From Portunus trituberculatus (lineage: Eukaryota; Arthropoda; Malacostraca; Decapoda; Portunidae), in contig NC_059292.1 of NCBI RefSeq assembly GCF_017591435.1, forward strand, positions 27,619,043 to 27,683,042: a stretch of DNA of 64,000 nucleotides, written 5' to 3'. Each line of letters starts with the position of its first letter. The first letter of the stretch is position 1. Below the pieces are notes generated by a model, which was given only the letters and a program-made list of their open reading frames with translations, was not told the origin of the DNA and did not search any database. This document shows positions 1-47,790 of this stretch, one piece after another. Both the position numbers and the translations under genes were made by a program.

Positions 1-59
1 TAATTAAGCACAATCAAAAGATAGACAGATAAGACCTGGTTTTGCTGAAATAGATAAAA

Positions 60-291
60 TTATATGTATGAGAGGACACTAGAAGAAGGTCAGGAAGAGT
101 CAGTGTTTAAAGGACATTGAGAAATATAGGTTTCCACATAGACTAGAGCTTTGGATATTTGAAATGGCTTATGGCTCAAGTGGTCATTACAGCAGCCAAC
201 ATACATATTTCTAAAGAAAAGTTGGATAAATATAGATACATTGAAACAGGACATTATTAGCCTTGCTTGAACCCTGTAATATACTAGGTAA

Positions 292-292
<1 letters not shown>
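60..292 (+). mobile_element. CR1/L2-type LINE, 3' terminal fragment
   Basis: This is the last part of ORF2 plus the 3' UTR of the LINE family that recurs at 20.4-31.9 kb. The shared signs are the block resembling 'aaatataggtttccacatag', the 'gttggataaatatagata' block, and the terminal 'ctaggtaaatacacac'. The ORF is decayed. The element runs directly into an (AC)n array. It is probably 5'-truncated, though the window edge is near. Confidence 0.75.

Positions 293-366
<74 letters not shown>
293..366. repeat. (AC)n microsatellite
   Basis: An uninterrupted AC dinucleotide array that continues the 3' end of the preceding LINE. Confidence 0.97.
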
Positions 367-367
<1 letters not shown>

Positions 368-3300
368 GGCCTGTCAACAGTGGAAAGTATTTGGTATCGT
401 GAAGTGCCACAATGCAGCCCATAAGAGTAGTCTTGGTGTACCACACACAATATGTGAGCAAATTGAGTGCTGAGAGCTGAGTGATGTAACCAAAGCTTTC
501 ATCAACAGTTTACCTAATGATGTGGATTGCCAATACTTTCACCTGCAGCTGTGTACATATGATCCATCAATCCTAAGGCAATGTAGAGCAGAAAGTGAAA
601 TTCAGATAGTGGAGCAGGTTTAATATACTATAAGTATAAATTGAATAGTGAAATAACTTGCCTTAAATTTACACTCTTTTTACACTTAGATAACCTAAGT
701 AGCCTTGCCTCTATAGCTCTCACACATCAGAACATTCTGCCTTATTCCTTAGCATACTGGTAATTAAGAATGGTTTGAAAAAAAAATCAAAGGTGCAATA
801 CCTGTACAGTTTAGTTTAGTCTTTTTATACAAGTCTATACCACTATAATAATATTCGTAATCACAGTTTTACTAAATTAATGCTTTAAACTTTTCTTCTT
901 TGGGAATAGGAAGATGGTGAGTAGTTATACAATGGGCTGCTAACATTTCAAGTAACACATATGGGGAAGTCCTGTTGACTATTCATACAAGTAACCTATG
1001 AATGCTGTTAGGTGCATTATCTTTAGGTGTATCATTAGCTGTGAATGATTAATCTTGTCCTGGACAGACTCACAGAATCAGAATCTGTGAAGAGTGTATC
1101 GAACCAAAGTTTGCAATAGACCTTGGGCTTAACTGCTAATAGTCTACAAAATCTGTTGCTGAACTGTAAATAAAACCTGTTTTGTAATAGTGTGATATTT
1201 GCAGAAGTTAGTAAACTTTCTTGTTACTATGTAGGTTATGAATCCTGGGGATGACTGAAAAATTTTCCTGTCTAACATTGAACAAGTCTTGCAAAAAGTC
1301 CTCTGTTCACCAGTTATTTGACTCTTATTAACCTCTAGATAACCCCATTTGAAAATTACTTACCAAAAATACAGGTATGAGAAGTAATTATGACAGAACA
1401 GACAAACAAAAATCCAATTTGTTGCAAAATACTGGAGTAGATATTTCACCATAAATACCCTAGAGAAATTATTCTATCCTATAAATTTTCTATCAAAAAA
1501 GGCAGTGTCCTTCAAGTTGTTATTCATGCTCTTGATCCTTTGTAGGGAGATTACTAAATGTCCTCAAAGTATTCTGGATAAAATTACTGAGATAAGTAAT
1601 GATGTATCTTAGTAAATCTAAAAGTTCAGGACAGTAACCTTCTACAGTAGATATATTGTATACTTCTGTATGAATTATAAATGCAATGGCCATATAATGC
1701 CCTGCTGCAAAGTAGAATCCTCCCAGATTTAGTTAAACATTGAATAAGTAAGCCTGTTTTCCAATGGGAGTATGTTAGTCCCCTCCTCCCCCCCTTTTTT
1801 TTTTCTCTCCAGCACTGTAACTACTGTGAACAATTTGTAAGGTTATGCAATATTTCAAATTATATTCTTTGTTAGGAATTTTTCTTGAAGGCAGACTAAT
1901 AACATGAAAACATTTGTGAATTTCATTGAAGAAAATATTATACCTGACCTCCACAGACAGAACAGGGAGAACAGTTCTTTTTAAGGCATATGGAATATAC
2001 CTTTCATGCCAAATTCTAGTCCCATGTTTTGTTCAAAGTCTACTTTAGTATTAAACTACATCTCATTTCTTTGGAATTGAAAGATTAAAGCTCGATCTTT
2101 TTTTTTTTTAGTGCTTACAAGCTTGTCACTAGTCTTTAACTGCTTTTGAATCCTTAATCTTAAGTAACTGGTGAACGGTAATATTACATCCACTGCAGAA
2201 TAATTCACAGCAGTGTCATGGTTTTACATATTTTATTTTTTTCATTGTATAAATGGTAAATATTGATTTATTGTGGTGTTTTAAGCCTCATTCCCTGTGG
2301 GTGTCTATATGGTGTTGGCTGCAACATCTCACCAGTCACAGTGAGTGATGAGCACAAAACCAAAGCACAAAAACAAAATATTGTTTCACAACTCAAAAAT
2401 TTACTTCAAGCATTATTCCCAATTTGATTAGGTGATGCTTTACATGTGAAGAACACTGCGATACTTGTAAAAAATGTTAACACAGAATAAAGTTTTGTAG
2501 TGACAGATTGCAACATCATAAATGTGACCAAACATAAGATTCAGCATTAAAGAATTTGGTTCTTCAATATTTATGTATGGAATTAATTTTGTAATAGTTT
2601 CAAAAAGTTTAATAAGGATGTTCTTTGGCATCTTTTATAAAGAATTTGCCTTTCTTTTCTTTGCATCAATTTTGAGTGACATTATTTTGTGTAGGGATCT
2701 GCTCAGCTCACTTCTGGATACTCTTCTGGTCTCACCTGACAGAAATTCTAGGTGTGTTGGATATTTCAGTGAGTCAGAGAAATATAAATCTAAATTAGAG
2801 GTCAGTTATAGGAATGATCAGCCTTGTTGGAGCTGGTGGAATGGTATGGTAGCTTTTGGAAAGGTTGTGTAATATTGTTTGGAGTGCAATGCTGATGTGC
2901 TTCAGTTAATTTATTGCTTTTTTCATTGGATGTTTTCTTGTTTGCCTGGAAACAACTTTATGAACAATGAAACTCAAAGAATCATGAGTGAATAAACCAT
3001 CCTACGGGATAATAAAATTTGTGATAAATGTAATATACGTACTACGGATTTCCACTGTGTAGAGTATCTTAAGCACTAAATCTGTTCTGAGTGGGTTGTG
3101 TCTGGGTTCATAGGGATCCAGTAGGGAAGATGGCAGTCTGTTTTATCAACAAAGTGCAACTGTCTATGTAGTGAGTACCCTAACACATAGCTACTTATTA
3201 TTATTTAACTGTTGATATTTTTATTATATTGGATAATTATTATTGTTACAATTCCTGGTTTTATGTTAATATTTGTTGAATGTGTGTATATTACATAAAT

Positions 3301-4184
3301 ATATCTATATAGATGATTAGTAGCAGTCTTTTATTTTTTTTAAATACAGATGCAGGTTTGTAGATTTTTCATAGAATTATGTTGCTTTATTGTGACTTAC
3401 AGGATACTTCATGGATTCTGGTTGTCATGAGCTTGCAATAATTTTCCTTGTTCTTTTAAAACACAAAATTGTCTTTTCCTTTGTACACTAAAGCTTTAAT
3501 TCCCAAATACTCTGTATCATAATCAATCAGTAAAATGTAACATTCCACATGTATTTTTATAGCCTAGTTGTTAGTTCTTTTGATATATCCAAAACTGCAA
3601 TAGCTCTTTCTTTGTCTCCACCATGCAGACCAGTGCCCATCTACGGCTGCTGAGGGTATTCCTCAGTGCAGACCAATGCCACATTTCTGACACCACTCAA
3701 ACTAAGAACCCTACACCCAGTACAAGTACAATTAGAGATGGGGAGAAAAAGAAAGTAATTCCCTTTATAAGTGGTACCAAGTTACCATACTCAAATCTCC
3801 ATTAATTGTCTTTTACAACATACACGGATTCCATTGATATATTCTTCCAAGACATACTACAGGGAATCAATAAACAAATGGAAAATATAATTTAATAATA
3901 AAGCATACAATGCAACAAGATTTCCTTTCAAATGAATGAATTTCCTTTGTTCAGATTTATCTGTTATTTCAACTTCAAATCATTTACTTTCTGGTCATTG
4001 GTCTCCACCCATATGGGCCTTCCTGTGTGAGATTGCTGGCCTATTATGTATGTAGATAGATTAGCTGTAGTTGCTGCAAAATCTACTGTGGTTGTTGACT
4101 GTACTTTTTCCTAAATATGAAAGATGCTAAGTGCACTAATGGTGAAAACATGGTAAAATTGTCAACCTGATTCTTACCATAAAA
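367..4184. other. No gene recognised; AT-rich flank and possible BABAM2 3' UTR
   Basis: This is low-complexity AT-rich DNA with only short unsupported ORFs, for example 2573-2872 and 3623-3805. The part next to 4185 must contain the BABAM2 3' UTR. No AATAAA is seen close to the stop on the minus strand; a weak ATTAAA-like signal lies near 3890. No mobile element is recognised here. Confidence 0.5.
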
Positions 4185-11082
<6,898 letters not shown>

Positions 11083-11129
11083 CTTGAGTGGAGCATTATT
11101 CTGTGTTGCTTATACATTCACAGGGATCT

Positions 11130-12491
11130 GAAATAACATAATGAGTAGTAAAGATGGGAAGAACAAGGCAATAATATCAGTGTTCACTAACTGAAAGAGG
11201 TAACATAATGATACTTTTCAGTAGGGTGTGTTGCTAGGTGAGATGATACAGTGAAGCACATCTGTTGGCCTCTGCTTTCCTGGCCATGTGCAAAAAGTAA
11301 GATGCAGAAAGGAGCCACCCAGACTTCTGGGTCTCAGGAGCAGAGAGAGAGGAAGCTAGGTGATTCTGAGTGTCGGTCTGTGCTGAGATACAAGACTGTG
11401 GAGTTGGCAGCCAGACATAGAGGAGAGCAGGCATGGAGAGGATTAGGAGAGGCAGTACCAGCAGTAAAATGAGTCTGGTGCTTGTGAGTCTTGAGGCAGA
11501 AGCTGTGACATCTCAGTAAGCAGGCCTGAAGTGTGGGTAGATGCACACTTGGTAACAGGAGATTTGATATCTGGATGTGTGGTAGCCTGTGCTGGCTACT
11601 GTGAAGGTCAGACTAGAGTGCTAGCTTTAGAGACTACAGAGGGTAAAAATGGCAGTTGGCTGTGAGACTTCCCTGCAGCTGGATGCTGGAGGAGCAGAGA
11701 CTGGTGGGGCATTTGTGAAGTGTCTGCTGTGCACCTGAAGGCTGCCCTGAGGATAGATTGCATGAAAACATCCTGTGGCTGTGAGGAGTAGTGACTGCTG
11801 GGAAGTACAGTACAGCTGAGGAAGAGACTTGTAGTGTCTTTGTCTTGCTGTGAGTTGAGTAGTGCCTTGTGAGTTGGGCTATGCTTCCTTCATGTGTGTT
11901 CTGCACAGTCTGAGTGACTTTGTGCTTTGAGTGTCATGCCACTCACTTGTAACTCTGTGCTCTCCCTGGAGAGACTATTTTGTGCCTGCAGTGTTCTGCA
12001 AGACAGAACATAACTGTGACCTGCTCTATGGTGAGAAAATATAAGACTGTGCTGTGCATGTACATACATAGTTTTTTGCTTGTCCTTCTTGCCTTGCACT
12101 CCACTACCAAGCTGATGATTGTAAATTGCTTCCACCTGCATTATAGTGATCGAGTGAGTGCTGTCCTCATTGCTCCTGTGTAAGTTGCTGCTTATCCCAG
12201 CAAGACTATTAATATTGCTTGGTCAGCTGGGGATGGCAGTGTATGTGGTGAGTGCTATAATATTACTCAATCAATTACTCACTCACTCTCTCTCTGCTGT
12301 AAAGGTTTGCTGTTGCATCCAATATCTGCATGTTAAGGGCAATACAGAAAAGTCTTATTTCAATATCATACCCAGTGGATTATCTATGGAAATCACTTAA
12401 GCATACTAATTTTGAGACTGACTTGCCTGGTGATGAAGGAGAAGTGAGGATGTGCCGCTGTTTGCTCCACAACCTACACTTTGCTTGTCAT
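11130..12491. other. Head-to-head intergenic region; no gene recognised
   Basis: This T/G-rich, CTG- and GTG-rich sequence lies between the BABAM2 5' end and a LINE ORF1 remnant. It could be the 5' UTR of that LINE, and it presumably includes the BABAM2 promoter. No TATA box or initiator can be assigned. Confidence 0.4.
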
Positions 12492-13440
12492 GAACTGTGG
12501 ATGTAAAAGAGGTTCTGCTGTGGGTAGAGGAGGAAGGAGCTCCATCAGTAAGACCAGTCTTAATGTTGATGCTAATATAGCTGACAACACCAACTATGAC
12601 AAATTTTGTGGAATGTAATGGCGCCACAGATAATAAGTGTGTAGGCTGTGATAAGTGCCCCTTGTGGTTTTATGACATTCCTCTTTGCATGGGCATATCT
12701 CACTCTATCATCCAATCAGTGAAAGATGGTGGTGATGTGGTACTTTTTGTCTGTAGTGGATGAAGAATGAAACCTACCCATGTGCCTGGAGGTGACAATG
12801 GTGGTACCAGTCCTGCACTCTGGCAGCTGCATGAAACTGTCATGGCATTGTACTATTCTGTTAAGGCTATATCTGAGCAAATTTCCACCTTGACAAATCA
12901 GGTCTCTGCCGCTCACGGGCCCAACACTCGGGGAAGCAATGGCGTCTCTGCTGTTGCTCAACCAAGTAATGGTGAACGTTGTAACTGCCCCGCACTGTTT
13001 CCAGATCTTAGCTTTGCTATTAGGAAGGAGATAGTAGAAATGGAGGAGTGTCGAAAATGCAAAGATTCATTAATATTTCGCGGCATAATAGTAGCTAATA
13101 TGGAGGAAGCAAGGTCAATGATTTCCTGGGTTGCTGTACATCTTCTAGGTTCTGATTTCCCTATTTTTGATGTGTTCTGCATTGATCAGACTAAGGGAAT
13201 TTAGAGTTAAGTGCGCTAACTCAGATCTCCGAAACAGTTTGATTCTTAATACGAAATCTCTAAAGGACATTGATGTTTATCCTAATATTTATATTAACTG
13301 TGATCTAACATATTATCAGAGACAGGAGCTGTATGCTAGACGATAACGCTCCCATCAGGGGACTGGCAGATCAGCTGCTGGCGCTGGTTTGGGGGCTGGG
13401 AAAGTGCATCCTCGAGCAGATATAATTTCTTCGAAGTTTG
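12492..13440 (+). pseudogene. LINE ORF1 remnant: PHD-like finger, linker, RRM-like tail
   Basis: Three reading frames join into one ORF1-like protein. It starts at 12492 (MNCGCKRGSAVGRGG). A Cys-rich PHD-like segment follows at about 12630-12765 (CVGCDKCPLWFYDIPLCMG...CSG), with an in-frame TGA where the final Cys would be. Next come a linker or coiled coil (HETVMALYYSVKAISEQIS) and then IFDVFCIDQTKG. After a frameshift at about 13200 comes an RRM-type end (RVKCANSDLRNSLILNTKSL, VYPNIYINCDLTYYQRQEL). The order PHD, coiled coil, RRM resembles ORF1 of CR1/Jockey-group LINEs. It is inactive. Confidence 0.6.
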
Positions 13441-14112
13441 GATAAATACAATGAAGGTGCCAGCAGTGAATATAAAAAAAGTATAACTAAACCTAACCTA
13501 GCCATCAGGTGAAAATGCTACCATAATGTTATTTAAATACTGTTCCATACTCATGCTGTAGAATCTGACATGAACTAAACTTCATTGGTTTTCAAATCAT
13601 CCTCATGATATAACACTTCCAGTGACTGTTGTGGGTGGTGACATGTGCATATTGGAAAGCAATCAAGTTGAGCACGTCACATTGTAGAGCACTAGTGTGT
13701 TACAAGTTCCAGGAAAAGATCAATGGAGAAATCTAGCTGATGAGACAGCTAAGAGAATTTTCGCTGAGAAACGGATAAGTTGTTGAATGAATAAATAAAT
13801 ACTCTGACAGGTATCACCCGTGCGCCGTGATCCTAAGTGTCAGCGCCGCCTAGCAGTGACAACCTGCTGTAGGCCACTACCGTACACTTCAAAATTGCTC
13901 CCCCCCCCTCCCTCCTTCTCCTTCTGTTTGTCTGTGTTTTGTTTCCTTTTATCGCTTTTCAGTAACTTCCTCCCTAGTGTTGTAAAGGTCTGATAAGAAG
14001 AGACCTGCACAGTGCACACCCATAACAACAACAAACCTCAGACCTGTTGAAAAAGTGAAGAAAACGAAGAGAAACTGGGGAAGCAGTGACTACGAGGAAA
14101 CTTAAAAGTAGA

Positions 14113-14175
<63 letters not shown>

Positions 14176-14427
14176 GTACAAGATGAACCTAAAAAGCTAA
14201 AGTGTAAAGAATAACAAGAAGAAGCAGAAAATAATAAATAATAGAAAGGTGCCGTTTGAAAGGCAATACCTGTAGCCTTTGGTTTTCGACTGCCAAGTGA
14301 CAACAACAATAACATCTGAAGACCTCGCGTGCACAAACTGAAAAAAAAGGTCTTGTATCCACTTTACAAAGAAGTATTAAGACTAAACAGAATAAATAAC
14401 CTAAGAAGTGAATGTGAGAAGCCCGGC
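13441..14427. other. 5' flank of the zinc-finger gene
   Basis: No ORF is supported here. The stretch holds an (AT)n array (14117-14171) and must contain the promoter and 5' UTR of the zinc-finger gene. Reading frames starting at a GTG at 14329 run into the gene in frame, but the first in-frame ATG is 14428. Confidence 0.4.
14117..14171. repeat. (AT)n microsatellite
   Basis: A 55-bp TA array about 250 bp upstream of the zinc-finger start codon. Confidence 0.95.
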
Positions 14428-42851
<28,424 letters not shown>

Positions 42852-42974
42852 TGCAACGCAACACAGCCTCAGTTATGTTCCATGGCAATCATTCACACCA
42901 TCCAGATGGTTGGTGGTGCCTTGCTTCACTCATCATGTGCCACTGTCTCTGTGCTTCATCACTTACGGGCTTCC

Positions 42975-42980
42975 AATAAA
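42975..42980 (+). terminator. Polyadenylation signal AATAAA
   Basis: AATAAA lies 124 nt after the zinc-finger stop codon, consistent with a short 3' UTR. Confidence 0.7.
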
Positions 42981-43324
42981 CATTTTAAATATCCCATTTC
43001 AGAACTTGTGATTTCTGACAATACCTACTACATGGAAAGGGAAGACAATGTTAATTTCAGTGGTGGCAATTAGGGGGAGTTTGTGGGGTCTTTAACTCCC
43101 CCAATAATGAGCCAAAGTCTCCCATCAGGTGCCCCCCCCCCCCATATTACTACTAGCATCATTAGAAAAAATATGACAGTTGTCCATGATTGCATTTAGT
43201 GTTATTTTGTTACAACAAGCATTTAATACAGAGTATATAACTACTATATTTTCTTCCATTTTTAGACCCCCCAAAAAAAAGTTAGTGGAAAATCTCTTTT
43301 AACTTTCTATTGTTTCCCACAATT

Positions 43325-43745
43325 TTCTCTTCTTTCCTCAAGTTAGATTGTTAGATCAGGTTTCATCCTTTGACAATACGTACATAACTCCACTTTCTTT
43401 TTTATATTTTTGCCTCTTAAGTTAATTTTTCCTTCAATTTTCTATATTTTTTACATCAAACAAAATTAGATGAAATTAACTTTCAATGTACAACTTTCTT
43501 ATAGTTTCTATAAGTTAATTTTTCCCTACTTATTTATACATTTCCTCACATCAAACAAAATTCGAACATTTTAACTTTCAATATACAACTTTCCTTAGAA
43601 TTTCTGTACTGTAAGTCAGTTTCTCTCTATGTATTTCTACATTTCCTCATATTGAACAACATTTCATTAGGTTAAGTAACAATATTCCAGTTTTAACTTC
43701 CTTTCCTTATTTCCTTAAGTTGATTTCTTCCCATTAATTTCTGCA
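43325..43745. repeat. Degenerate ~93-104-bp tandem repeat
   Basis: A motif 'taagttaatttttcc'...'acatcaaacaaaatt'...'aactttcaatatacaacttt' recurs at starts near 43418, 43511, 43612 and 43716, with decay toward the ends. Confidence 0.7.
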
Positions 43746-43765
43746 TCTCTGGATTTTCTTGACAC

Positions 43766-43860
43766 TACTACTACTACTACTGCTACTGCTACTGCTACTA
43801 CTACTACTACCGCTACTGCTACTGCTACTACTACCACTACTACTACTACTACTACTATTA
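43766..43860. repeat. (ACT)n / (GCT)n trinucleotide repeat
   Basis: Mixed ACT and GCT units. Confidence 0.9.
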
Positions 43861-44249
43861 ATCTCAAAGCAGTCTGTTTCATTCCTTCACATCAGCAGTA
43901 AACTACAACTACTATTACTTACTACTTTCACTACTAAGTGTAAAGATATTGTAGATGATAATAAAGATAACTGATAAGCCGTGAAATGGTAAAAAAAAAA
44001 AAAAAAAAGTTAATGAGCAAAGATACAGCTCAAGCAAAATTAGAAGCCCAGCCTCGAGACCTGTGTGTTTGGAATGTCAGTTGTCAGTCTTTGCTACTGA
44101 CTCTTTAACAGTTGTAGGAGACAGACCCATGCTCATCTCAACTCACTTCACTTCTCGTTTACTACATTCTAGTTAAGTATACCCAATGTAATTATATAAA
44201 ATAGTCTCACTGTGATGTACTTAACCAACCCAAGCATCCGCACATCAGG

Positions 44250-44256
<7 letters not shown>

Positions 44257-44341
<85 letters not shown>
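44257..44341. repeat. (AT)n microsatellite
   Basis: About 85 bp of AT. Confidence 0.96.
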
Positions 44342-44343
<2 letters not shown>

Positions 44344-44599
44344 TGCCAGATCCACATGTTGTGTTTGCTATAGTTACTTCCTCCCTAAACACATTAGTAA
44401 GTCGTTGATTCTTTCTTGACTACCTTTGCCAATTAAAGAGAGAGAGAGAGAGATTCTGGGGTGAGGGAGTAGGGGGTTTAGTAATGTATGTGTCCAGTCA
44501 GAACATTGTCAAACCACATCTTTAAATTAAGATACTACCAAGCTCCATCCAAGTGATGGATTGGGTGTCTAACATTCGTTAATAGAGTATAGTTGAAGT

Positions 44600-44890
44600 T
44601 CTAAGAGTTTTTAAAGGTGTTTTTAAGGTTTTAGTGACAGATTAGCAATATTTATGAATTATTATGAGGAGAAATTAAACACTCTTGGGAACCCAGCCTT
44701 GGAAAATAGTCGTGTTGAGAGAGCAGAGCATTTTTAAAGGTATTTTAAGATTTTAGTGACAGTTTAACAACATTTCTGTTGTAGTGAGAGAGCAGAGCAT
44801 TTCAGAATACGGCTCTTTAATAGTGATACAGGTTTTCAAGGGTATTTTTATGGTTCTAGTGACATGTTAACGAGAGAGAGAGAGAGAGAG
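44600..44890. repeat. Degenerate ~100-120-bp tandem repeat
   Basis: The block 'aaaggtattttaagatttta' + 'gtgacag' + 'ttaac/ttagc' occurs three times (near 44610, 44735 and 44838). 'gagagagcagagcattt' occurs between copies. The third copy ends in a (GA)n tract. Confidence 0.65.
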
Positions 44891-44914
44891 GGTATTCCTA
44901 TGTTGAGTAGCCCA

Positions 44915-44920
<6 letters not shown>

Positions 44921-44997
<77 letters not shown>
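44921..44997. repeat. Compound (CT)n(CA)n microsatellite
   Basis: CT (44921-44952) then CA (44953-44997), abutting SINE S5. Confidence 0.95.
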
Positions 44998-44998
<1 letters not shown>

Positions 44999-45002
44999 CA
45001 CA

Positions 45003-45284
45003 CCACGTAGTGTAGTGGTTAGCACGCTCGAATCACATTCGAGAGGGCTGGGTTCGAGTCCCGGAGCGATGAGACAAATGGGCAAGCCTCTTAATGTGTG
45101 GCCCCTGTTCACCTAGCAGTAAATAGGTATGGGATGTAACTCGAGGGGTTGTGGCCTCGCTTTCCCGGTGTGTGGATTGTGTTGTGGTCTTAGTCCTACC
45201 CGAAGATCGGTCTATGAGCTCTGAGCTCGCTCCGTAATGGGGAAGACGGGCTAGGTGACCAGCAGACAACCGAGGTGAATTACA
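45003..45284 (+). mobile_element. tRNA-Val-headed SINE, copy S5
   Basis: Head CGTAGTGTAGTGGTTAGCAC, anticodon loop ATCACAT (CAC), box B GGGTTCGAGTCCC. The body and 'gaggtgaattacac' end are as in S1. It lies between (CA)n tracts. Confidence 0.87.
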
Positions 45285-45308
45285 CAAACACACACATCAG
45301 CAATCATA

Positions 45309-45377
45309 ATAATAATAATAACACTGCTGCTGCTGCTACTGCTGCTGCTGCTGCTCCTACTACTACTACTACTACTA
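45309..45377. repeat. (AAT)n/(CTG)n/(ACT)n compound repeat
   Basis: Mixed trinucleotide tracts behind SINE S5. Confidence 0.85.
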
Positions 45378-46790
45378 AACACACACACACACACACTCAT
45401 AATAATGAGAATAACATTGCGCTGCTACTGCTACTACTACGTACTACTACTATGCAGTCCTCACTCTTTCATTCCTCATTTCTTTCTCCTATCACTACAC
45501 TTTATGCATTTCAGGCAGGCAACAGCAAGAAATTAACAATGAGAATTGAAGGAAATGTTGACGAGTTGACACTGGGATGGTGGCGGATTAGGGGGGGTGA
45601 TTGTATTGGCCTAGGTGATGGTGGGTGCCAGGCAGTCAGAACGGAGTTATACATAACCATTGCCTTATTTAACACAGTAACGGGGTATTTATATATTTCG
45701 GTGGTTGATTCTGGCTTTACTTAACTCTCTGGGTCTTGAATCACAAGGAAGTGCAGGCAAACATTGGTGGACTGACCTGGAGAGGAGGCACAACTGAATT
45801 GTCCGTGGCCTAATATTTACATACATAATTAGTCTTAAGTATCGCTAGCAGAAAAAAGGCGCATAGACTGGAATGCACTACATTTTTAGATGCAACAAAT
45901 ATTTTAACTAATAACCAAAATACACCAAAATGTAATAATGTAACTGAGTCGGTTGTTTTCAAAACGAAATCCAACGAACAGTCTACATATATTCCAAAAT
46001 AACAGCTAGGGCCACAAATACATATCATAATGTCGAGAAGAAAAGGAGAGCCACACTACTTTTACATTACATTTTCTGAATACAAAAATTTTTTGCTTTC
46101 TAACCAAATAAAAGAAAAAGCAGATTGTTCCTTGTATAAAGATTTTTTTTTTCTATTTTGGTACCGTAAATTTTTTTTTTAATGTGAAAATACGAATAGT
46201 AAGACAAAATTTTATGGAATATTATTACTTGGATCATGTTTTTCATATCTTTTAAGTGTTATATCAAGCAACAAAATAATTCTAGGCGTGGTGATTAAAA
46301 AAAAAAAAATTATGCAGTGACTTTAATGATATTTTCTCGATAAGCAAAAACACACCTATGCTTGATCTTATTATGGCTTGAAACTTGCTTTCCTTTATCA
46401 ACAACAAATCATATATCAGAACAATGCCGTCTCCATTAATAAAAGAGAAACATTCTTACCGTTATGGTGAGATGGGTTCTTTTAGCACGTTTGGTGAGTG
46501 GCTCCCCCTCCCCTGCCCTCACTTTCACACTCCAGCTCCTCCTCCACCTCTTCCTACACCCAGAGCCCCGAAAACATCTAGAAACACATTTAAAACCCGA
46601 GAAAATACGTTTAAAGAATAGATTCTGTAGCAGTGGCAGCTGGACGGGCAGAGCGGGGCACGGAGCTGGGCGGGTGCTAGACAAAGCTGGAGGCCTCGAG
46701 GGGATCAAGCGGTGATTGGTAGAGAGGTTGTGGGAGCGGGCTGCAGTACATGAAGGGTCCGGGTGCCCAGGATACCAGGGGATAGTGGTC
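45378..46790. other. No gene recognised
   Basis: AT-rich to about 46400, then a GC-richer segment (46490-46700) with overlapping short ORFs on both strands that resemble no protein. Confidence 0.45.
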
Positions 46791-47065
46791 TTCTATGGTG
46801 TTGTGTGGTACGTTATGGTGTGTGATATGGTATGTACGTGATGGTAATGGTGGTGTGGTGTGATGCTGGTAGTATGGTGTATGATGGTAGTGGTGTGGCA
46901 GTGGTGGTGGTGGTGTGGTATGGTGTATGATACGAGTAGTAGTGGTAGTGTGGTATGAAAGTAGTGGTGGTGTGGTGTGCTGTGGTGTTTTATGGTGTGT
47001 GATGGCAGTGGTGGTGTGTTGTGCTGGTGGTTGTGGTGGTGGTGTGGTGTGGTATTGTAATGCTG
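46791..47065. repeat. GT-rich minisatellite, array 1
   Basis: Imperfect units built from 'atggtgtgtgatggtagtgg' and 'tggtgtggtgtg'. The same units occur at 53456-53680. The plus strand is strongly G/T-biased. Confidence 0.8.
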
Positions 47066-47323
47066 TTTTTCTTTTTTTTAAGAAAATAATTATGAAGATT
47101 TTCAATTTTTATTTTAATTTTTCCTAATGGTAGCGATATGTAGCTGAATCAAGGCACTGGGTAAATTTTTAAATGGTTCACACTAGAATATAAATTCACA
47201 AAACTTTGCAATAAACTAATGGAATAATATTAAGAGAACTTTCTCCCCACAATCAAATTCGTCTTCGCTTACAGTCCAGCTCACCAGAGAGAGGTTATCT
47301 CACTTACCACGGACAAAACGGAC

Positions 47324-47790
47324 AAATGCGTGCACGACCCTATCCGTAGGATGCAAAAGTCCGTTCTTTGCAAAAGTACGTAAATAAAACTATAAAATGT
47401 ACGTAAAATACGTAAAATTTTCTAATTTTCGTTTTTGTTCAAGCTTAACAGCCACTGGAAGAACCTTTCGATTACGCTTCACTAGTTTACTAGGTTTAGG
47501 AGGCATTTTGGATAGGTTAAGCACTCGTGGGAAGGGTACAAATGCATAAAAAAGCCGTGGTAAGCACTAGACAATGTTCGCTGTTGGTTGAAAACGCACG
47601 GACTGAACATTAAACAAGGCAGCCAACAGCTGATGACGCGACCGACTCGCCACCTACCGGACAATGATTTGCCGGGAACGGACAATCGCGCGCATTTTAA
47701 TATTCGTCCGTAGATTAAACCGGACTCCAGAATTTGTCCGTAGTTTCCGAAATCCGTTGATGGGAGGTCCGTTGTTTCGAGGGTCGAGTG
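47324..47790 (-). mobile_element. Tigger-like MITE with transposase start codon
   Basis: The ends GCACGACCCTATCCG (left) and, on the complement, TACACTCGACCCTCGAAACA (right) are imperfect inverted repeats. On the minus strand an ATG at 47506 opens MPPKPSKLVKRNRKVLPVAV and then KLEQKRKLEN, the start of a CENP-B/psq-type Tigger transposase. It breaks off after about 38 codons, so this is an internal-deletion derivative. Confidence 0.65.

Noticed and set aside
2573..2872. A 99-codon plus-strand ORF in the left flank
   Set aside because: Low-complexity hydrophobic translation of AT-rich DNA, with no splice or homology support.
14329..14427. Upstream extension of the zinc-finger protein from 14329
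   Set aside because: The frame opens with GTG, not ATG; the first in-frame ATG is at 14428.
46436..46715. Overlapping ORFs of 80-90 codons on both strands
   Set aside because: Both strands are open across the same GC-richer segment, and neither resembles a protein or has a clear exon structure.
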